A DNA stretch of 17,933 bases from CAVQGZ01 sp964356295 (GTDB lineage: Bacteria; Actinomycetota; Actinomycetes; Jiangellales; Jiangellaceae). A model generated the notes under the pieces. The model made no database searches. It was given only the letters and a program-made list of their open reading frames with translations, and had not been told where the DNA came from. The stretch spans positions 1 to 17,933 of the forward strand of contig CAYHHE010000062.1 in NCBI GenBank assembly GCA_964356295.1, in the 5' to 3' direction. The position numbers and the translations under genes were made by a program. Of this stretch, positions 15,182-17,933 are shown piece by piece (within the stretch, counting starts at the first letter, position 1; every line of letters begins with the position of its first letter).

Positions 15182-15640
15182 CGGCCCTTGATCAGCGCGC
15201 CCGCGTGGTGGTTGGGGCTTGATCAGCGCGCCCGTGGTGTCGCTGAGCCTTGATCAGGGCGCCCTGGTGTCGGTTCCCGGGCTCGTCAGCGCGTCTGAGG
15301 TGTCGCTCTGGCGACACCTGCGGCGCGTTGATCATCAGCGCAGCGACACCTGCGGCGCGTTGATCAAGGTCGGGCAGCACCTCAGGCGCGTTGATCAAGG
15401 TCGGGCAGCACCTCACGCGCGTTGATCAAGGTCTGGCGCCCGCCGTCGTGCCCGCGACACCCCTGCGCGGTGTCGGCGGCCCTTGATCAGCGCGCCCGCG
15501 TGGTGGTTGGGGCTTGATCAGCGCGCCCTGGTGGTGGTTCCCGGGCTCGTCAGCGCGTCTGAGGTGTCGCTCTGGCGACACCTGCGGCGCGTTGATCATC
15601 AGCGTAGCGACACCTGCGGCGCGCTGATCAAGGTCGGGCA
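15182..15640. repeat. Head-to-head array of 31-bp TGATCA-centred repeats, duplicated
   Basis: TGATCA occurs 11 times (15189, 15220, 15251, 15329, 15361, 15392, 15423, 15484, 15515, 15593, 15625), with steps of 31, 31, 78, 32, 31, 31, 61, 31, 78 and 32 bp. On the left of each block units read CTTGATCAGCGCGCCC; on the right they are inverted, GGCGCGTTGATCAAGG. They meet at a 9-bp hairpin, AGGTGTCGC/GCGACACCT (15298-15319 and 15562-15583). The array is itself duplicated: 15182-15233 equals 15477-15528 (52 bp identical), and 15272-15376 matches 15536-15640 with two mismatches in 105 bp. It fills the space between the endonuclease remnant and mshD. No gene is seen in it. Confidence 0.9.
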
Positions 15641-15674
15641 CCCGCCGTGGCGCCCGCGACACCCCACCCCGGAC

Positions 15675-16588
15675 TCAGCCGAGGCCGTGGCCCCATCGTC
15701 CGAGCCCGGCGCGATACGCGGCCTCGAGCTCGCGAAGCAGGGCCCGTGGTTCGCGCCGGATGTGCAGCGGCGCGATCGGGATCACCGTCCACCCCGCAGC
15801 GACCATCCGCGCGTAGCGCCGCTTGGTCTGCTCCGGGCCCAGCCCGACGTCGTGGTACTCCGACGAGTCGACCTCGGCGACCAGCCGGGCCTCCCACCAC
15901 CATCCGTCCGGGCTGACGTCGGGGAGGTCGGGCAGCGGCGTGTTCCACTGCGGCTCGGGCAGCACCCGGGAGGACAGGATGACGTCCCGGAACTCGCACT
16001 CGGGGGCGCTCCAGCATCCGGCCGTGACGTCGGCTATCGCGATCCGGGCCCGGCCGCTTCCGTTGCGTCTGCACGACTCGAGCTGCGCGGCGAGCCGATC
16101 AGGCGTGGTGAGACGGCGTTGGACGCTCTCGCAGACCAGGGCGCGCACGTCCTGAAGCGATCCGGCCTGCAGACAGTGTCGAGGACGGCGCGCTCGACCG
16201 CGGCAACGGGAATCCCCGCCACGTTGCGCTGCGCCAGCGGCTGGGTCGAGCGCTGCACGACGCACAGGCCCGAGGAGGAGACGCGCACGTCAGGGGGCAC
16301 CAGGACCAGGGGCCGCTCCCGGGCTGGGACGTAGCGCAGCCCGTGGGCGCGGCACGCGTCGGCCCCGGAGAGCACGGCCTGCTCGCCGGCGTGGAGCAGC
16401 GCGGCGCGTAGGCGCTGGCGAAGGCTGAGACGTCCGGTGAAGGTGGCGTACAGGCCCGGCGCGAGGCGCTGCCACGGCCCGCCCGGGCGAATGGCATGCC
16501 GGATCGCGCTCACGGTCATGCCGGCGGCGAGCGCTTGCGTCCGGGTGATCAGGCCCTCCTGGGACGCCATGACCTCGTCGAGCAGCAC
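15675..16588 (-). pseudogene. Frameshifted AbiEi-like N-terminal domain plus DUF559 endonuclease-like domain protein
   Basis: Two overlapping frames together make one gene. The first (start GTG at 16588, or ATG at 16570) gives the winged-helix type start LITRTQALAAGMTVSAIRHAI and continues through GLYATFTG to VERAVLDTV, near 16175. The homologous sequence then continues in another frame from LQAGSLQDVRALVCESVQRR to the stop at 15675. It includes a PD-(D/E)XK/Vsr-like DUF559 core with EVDSSEYH and a following RRYARMVAAGWTVIPI. A single missing base around 16165-16185 would explain this. Intact relatives are common in Actinobacteria (AbiEi_4 antitoxin-like domain plus DUF559) and have no assigned role. 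It could be a true pseudogene or a sequencing error at a draft consensus position. Confidence 0.75.
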
Positions 16589-16638
16589 CACAGGAGAAGT
16601 AGTCGTCGGGGACGGGCCACGGCCATCGCACGCCCGCA

Positions 16639-16680
16639 CCTGGGGACGACACGCCCCGCCCGCGCCAGCCTGGGGACGAC
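16639..16680. repeat. Pair of 12-bp direct repeats upstream of the endonuclease remnant
   Basis: CCTGGGGACGAC occurs at 16639-16650 and again at 16669-16680, exactly 30 bp apart. They lie 51-92 bp upstream of the GTG start of the frameshifted gene, in a 156-bp intergenic stretch that otherwise shows only GC-rich low-complexity sequence. They could be operator half-sites or a decayed repeat. Confidence 0.5.
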
Positions 16681-16744
16681 GCCGCGGCCCGGGCGGCGGC
16701 ACTCAGCCGGGCGGCGGCGGCGGTACTCGTCCAGACCACAACGC

Positions 16745-17464
16745 TCAGCCGGGAGGAGCCACCTCGCGAATCTTCTTCGTAGCCGGCTCGCGAGGAGGCA
16801 CGAACCGGTAGCCCACGTTGCGCACGGTCCCGACGAGGGACTCGTACTCGGTGCCGAGCTTGGCGCGCAGCCGCCGGACGTGGACGTCCACCGTGCGGGT
16901 GCCGCCGTAGTAGTCGTAGCCCCACACCTCCTGCAGCAGCTGCGCCCGGGTGAACACCCGGCCGGGGTGCTGCGCGAGGTACTTGAGCAGCTCGAACTCC
17001 TTGAAGGTCAGGTCGAGGGAGCGTCCGCCGACCTTCGCGACGTAGGTGGTCTCGTCGATGACCAGGTCGCCCCGATGGATCGGCGCGCGAAGCGCCTCCT
17101 CGTCGGTGGCGGAGTCGAGTCGTCCGGCGGCAAGGCGCAGCCGGGCCTCGACCTCGGCGGGTCCCGCGGTGTCGAGCAGCACGTCGTCGATGCCCCAGTC
17201 GGCGGTCACCGCGGCCAAGCCGCCCTCGGTGGTGATGAGCAGCAGCGGGACGTCCACGCCGGTGGTGCGGATCAGGCGGGACAGGCCGCGGGCCTGGGCA
17301 AGCTCGCGACGTCCGTCCACCATGATCGCGTCGGTGGGGGGCACCTCGAGCAGCGCGGACGCCTCGGCCGGGGCGACCTTTACCTGGTGCAGCAGCAGGC
17401 CGAGGGCGGGAAGCACCTCTGCGGCAGGCTGCAGCGCGTTGGTGAGCAGGAGCAGGGTGGCCAA
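16745..17464 (-). CDS. glnR: GlnR, orphan OmpR-type nitrogen response regulator
   Basis: GlnR is the global transcriptional regulator of nitrogen assimilation in many Actinobacteria (glnA, amtB and others). The 239 residues match the family throughout: the N-terminal LLLTNALQP, the receiver Asp50 in IMVDGRR, and the ITTEGGLAAVTADWG and DVLLDTAGPAEVEARL blocks. The winged-helix C-terminal domain has LTFKEFELLKYLAQHPGRV (152-170) and recognition helix TRTVDVHVRRLRAKL (189-203). GlnR lacks a cognate kinase and works as a dimer stabilised by Asp50 without phosphorylation, as known from characterised homologues. The TTG start at 17464 has GAGGA about 7 bases upstream. The gene is divergent from a membrane protein gene. 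In Streptomyces glnR lies in the same general region as pst, ppk and mshD. Confidence 0.94.
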   Translation of the reverse strand: MATLLLLTNALQPAAEVLPALGLLLHQVKVAPAEASALLEVPPTDAIMVDGRRELAQARGLSRLIRTTGVDVPLLLITTEGGLAAVTADWGIDDVLLDTAGPAEVEARLRLAAGRLDSATDEEALRAPIHRGDLVIDETTYVAKVGGRSLDLTFKEFELLKYLAQHPGRVFTRAQLLQEVWGYDYYGGTRTVDVHVRRLRAKLGTEYESLVGTVRNVGYRFVPPREPATKKIREVAPPG

Positions 17465-17517
17465 CAGGCTTCCTCAGGCTGACGGGCTGACCGGTCTAGC
17501 GGGCGTCGTCGACCACC

Positions 17518-17539
17518 ACAACCGGAACAGGCAGTGAAC
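17518..17539 (-). promoter_or_regulatory. Weak PHO-box-like direct repeat upstream of glnR
   Basis: On the glnR coding strand GTTCACTGCCT (17529-17539) is followed directly by GTTCCGGTTGT (17518-17528), two 11-base units starting with GTTC. The first matches GTTCACC at six of seven positions. PhoP is known to repress glnR in Streptomyces coelicolor. With only two units this may be chance. Confidence 0.3.
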
Positions 17540-17565
17540 AACCAGGGTACCGGCGATCTGGCAGC

Positions 17566-17933
17566 ATGCCGACCATGGCCGCGCTGCTCGCCTCTGCCCT
17601 GGCGGGGGTGCTGGTCGCCGGCACCCTGGGCGGGCGCTACGCGCTGGCCGGCGCCGTCGTCCTGGCGCAGCTGATCCTCGTGCTGGGACTCGCCCGGGCC
17701 TCGGACGTCCCGGCAAGCCGCGTGTCCGGTGCGGTGGCCCTGCTCGCTGGCCTGGTCACCGTCGGACTCATCGTCGCGCAGCCCGAGCGGACCCTCGAGG
17801 TGGACGTGCTGCTGCCGGTGGTGGGCACCGCGGGGCTGGGCTTCGTCGCCATGATCGTGGTGCAGCTCCTCCGGCGGGACGGGCGCGAGCGGCTGACCAC
17901 GTCGCTGACGGTCGGCGTCATGACGTTGCTGCT
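17566..17933 (+). CDS. Hydrophobic membrane protein of unknown function (3' truncated)
   Basis: The frame runs open to the window end. It begins MPTMAALLASALAGVLV from ATG at 17566; a second in-frame ATG is at 17575. About 120 residues are visible, with roughly four membrane segments: residues 4-20, 24-43, about 52-68 and about 80-99. A basic loop (LLRRDGRER) follows the fourth segment. I do not recognise the family. High GC at third positions and the lack of stops support coding. It is divergent from glnR with about 100 bp between them. No clear ribosome site is visible, though a TACCGG -10-like sequence lies at 17548-17553. Confidence 0.6.
   Translation, partial: MPTMAALLASALAGVLVAGTLGGRYALAGAVVLAQLILVLGLARASDVPASRVSGAVALLAGLVTVGLIVAQPERTLEVDVLLPVVGTAGLGFVAMIVVQLLRRDGRERLTTSLTVGVMTLL

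Noticed and set aside
13200..15191. Long + strand open frame opposite ppk and mshD
   Set aside because: It runs through the N gap and is the antisense of two well-recognised genes; high GC gives long stop-free shadows.
15182..15640. CRISPR array
   Set aside because: The periodicity is 31 bp, but whole units are repeated with no unique spacers, the units change orientation, and no cas gene is nearby.
15483..16334. + strand open frame over the repeat array and endonuclease remnant
   Set aside because: It starts in repeat sequence and continues opposite a recognisable gene; composition is that of a shadow frame.
1..17933. A novel defence, prophage or secondary-metabolite system
   Set aside because: No transposase, integrase, phage structural or biosynthetic genes are seen. 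Only the frameshifted AbiEi/DUF559 gene hints at defence, and its context is housekeeping.

Overview
The window is high-GC actinobacterial chromosome. An acetyltransferase of mycothiol synthesis (MshD), a GlnR-type orphan regulator, a two-domain MutT1 (Nudix plus histidine phosphatase) and a Streptomyces-like PHO box all point to Actinobacteria. The gene set resembles Geodermatophilaceae and relatives, but the genus is not decidable from the sequence alone. The window starts inside one gene and ends inside another. It also contains a run of exactly 100 N (14055-14154), an assembly gap that cuts both mshD and ppk.

Left part (1-5070). On the + strand are the end of an MFS transporter with a C-terminal cyclic-nucleotide-binding domain and a PlsC-type acyltransferase. 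The convergent space after plsC is a 219-bp element bounded by 15-bp perfect inverted repeats, one of which supplies the plsC stop codon. A minus-strand CoA-disulfide-reductase-like flavoenzyme fused to a rhodanese domain follows. It is divergent from a TDT-family (TehA/Ssu1-like) membrane transporter, and between the two lies a CsoR/CstR-like palindrome. The pair looks like a sulfide, persulfide or sulfite stress module. After the transporter come a small unrecognised gene and two exact 47-bp direct repeats, the first of which encodes that gene's C-terminus.

Central part (5095-15110), all on the minus strand. In transcription order this is mshD, ppk, a CYTH-CHAD protein, mutT1, then a multi-unit PHO box, then pstS, pstC, pstA and pstB. 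It joins high-affinity phosphate import, under likely PhoP control, with polyphosphate synthesis (PPK) and a polyphosphate-binding CHAD protein. A strong hairpin between pstS and pstC probably lets the binding protein be made in excess over the permease.

Right part (15110-17933). Between mshD and its upstream neighbour lies a roughly 460-bp array of 31-bp TGATCA-centred units, arranged head-to-head and duplicated once. Next is a frameshifted AbiEi-like/DUF559 endonuclease-type gene, then glnR (nitrogen regulator). The + strand membrane protein that is divergent from glnR runs off the end. I see no RNA genes, transposase, CRISPR array or prophage. The most unusual material is the three families of intergenic repeats.
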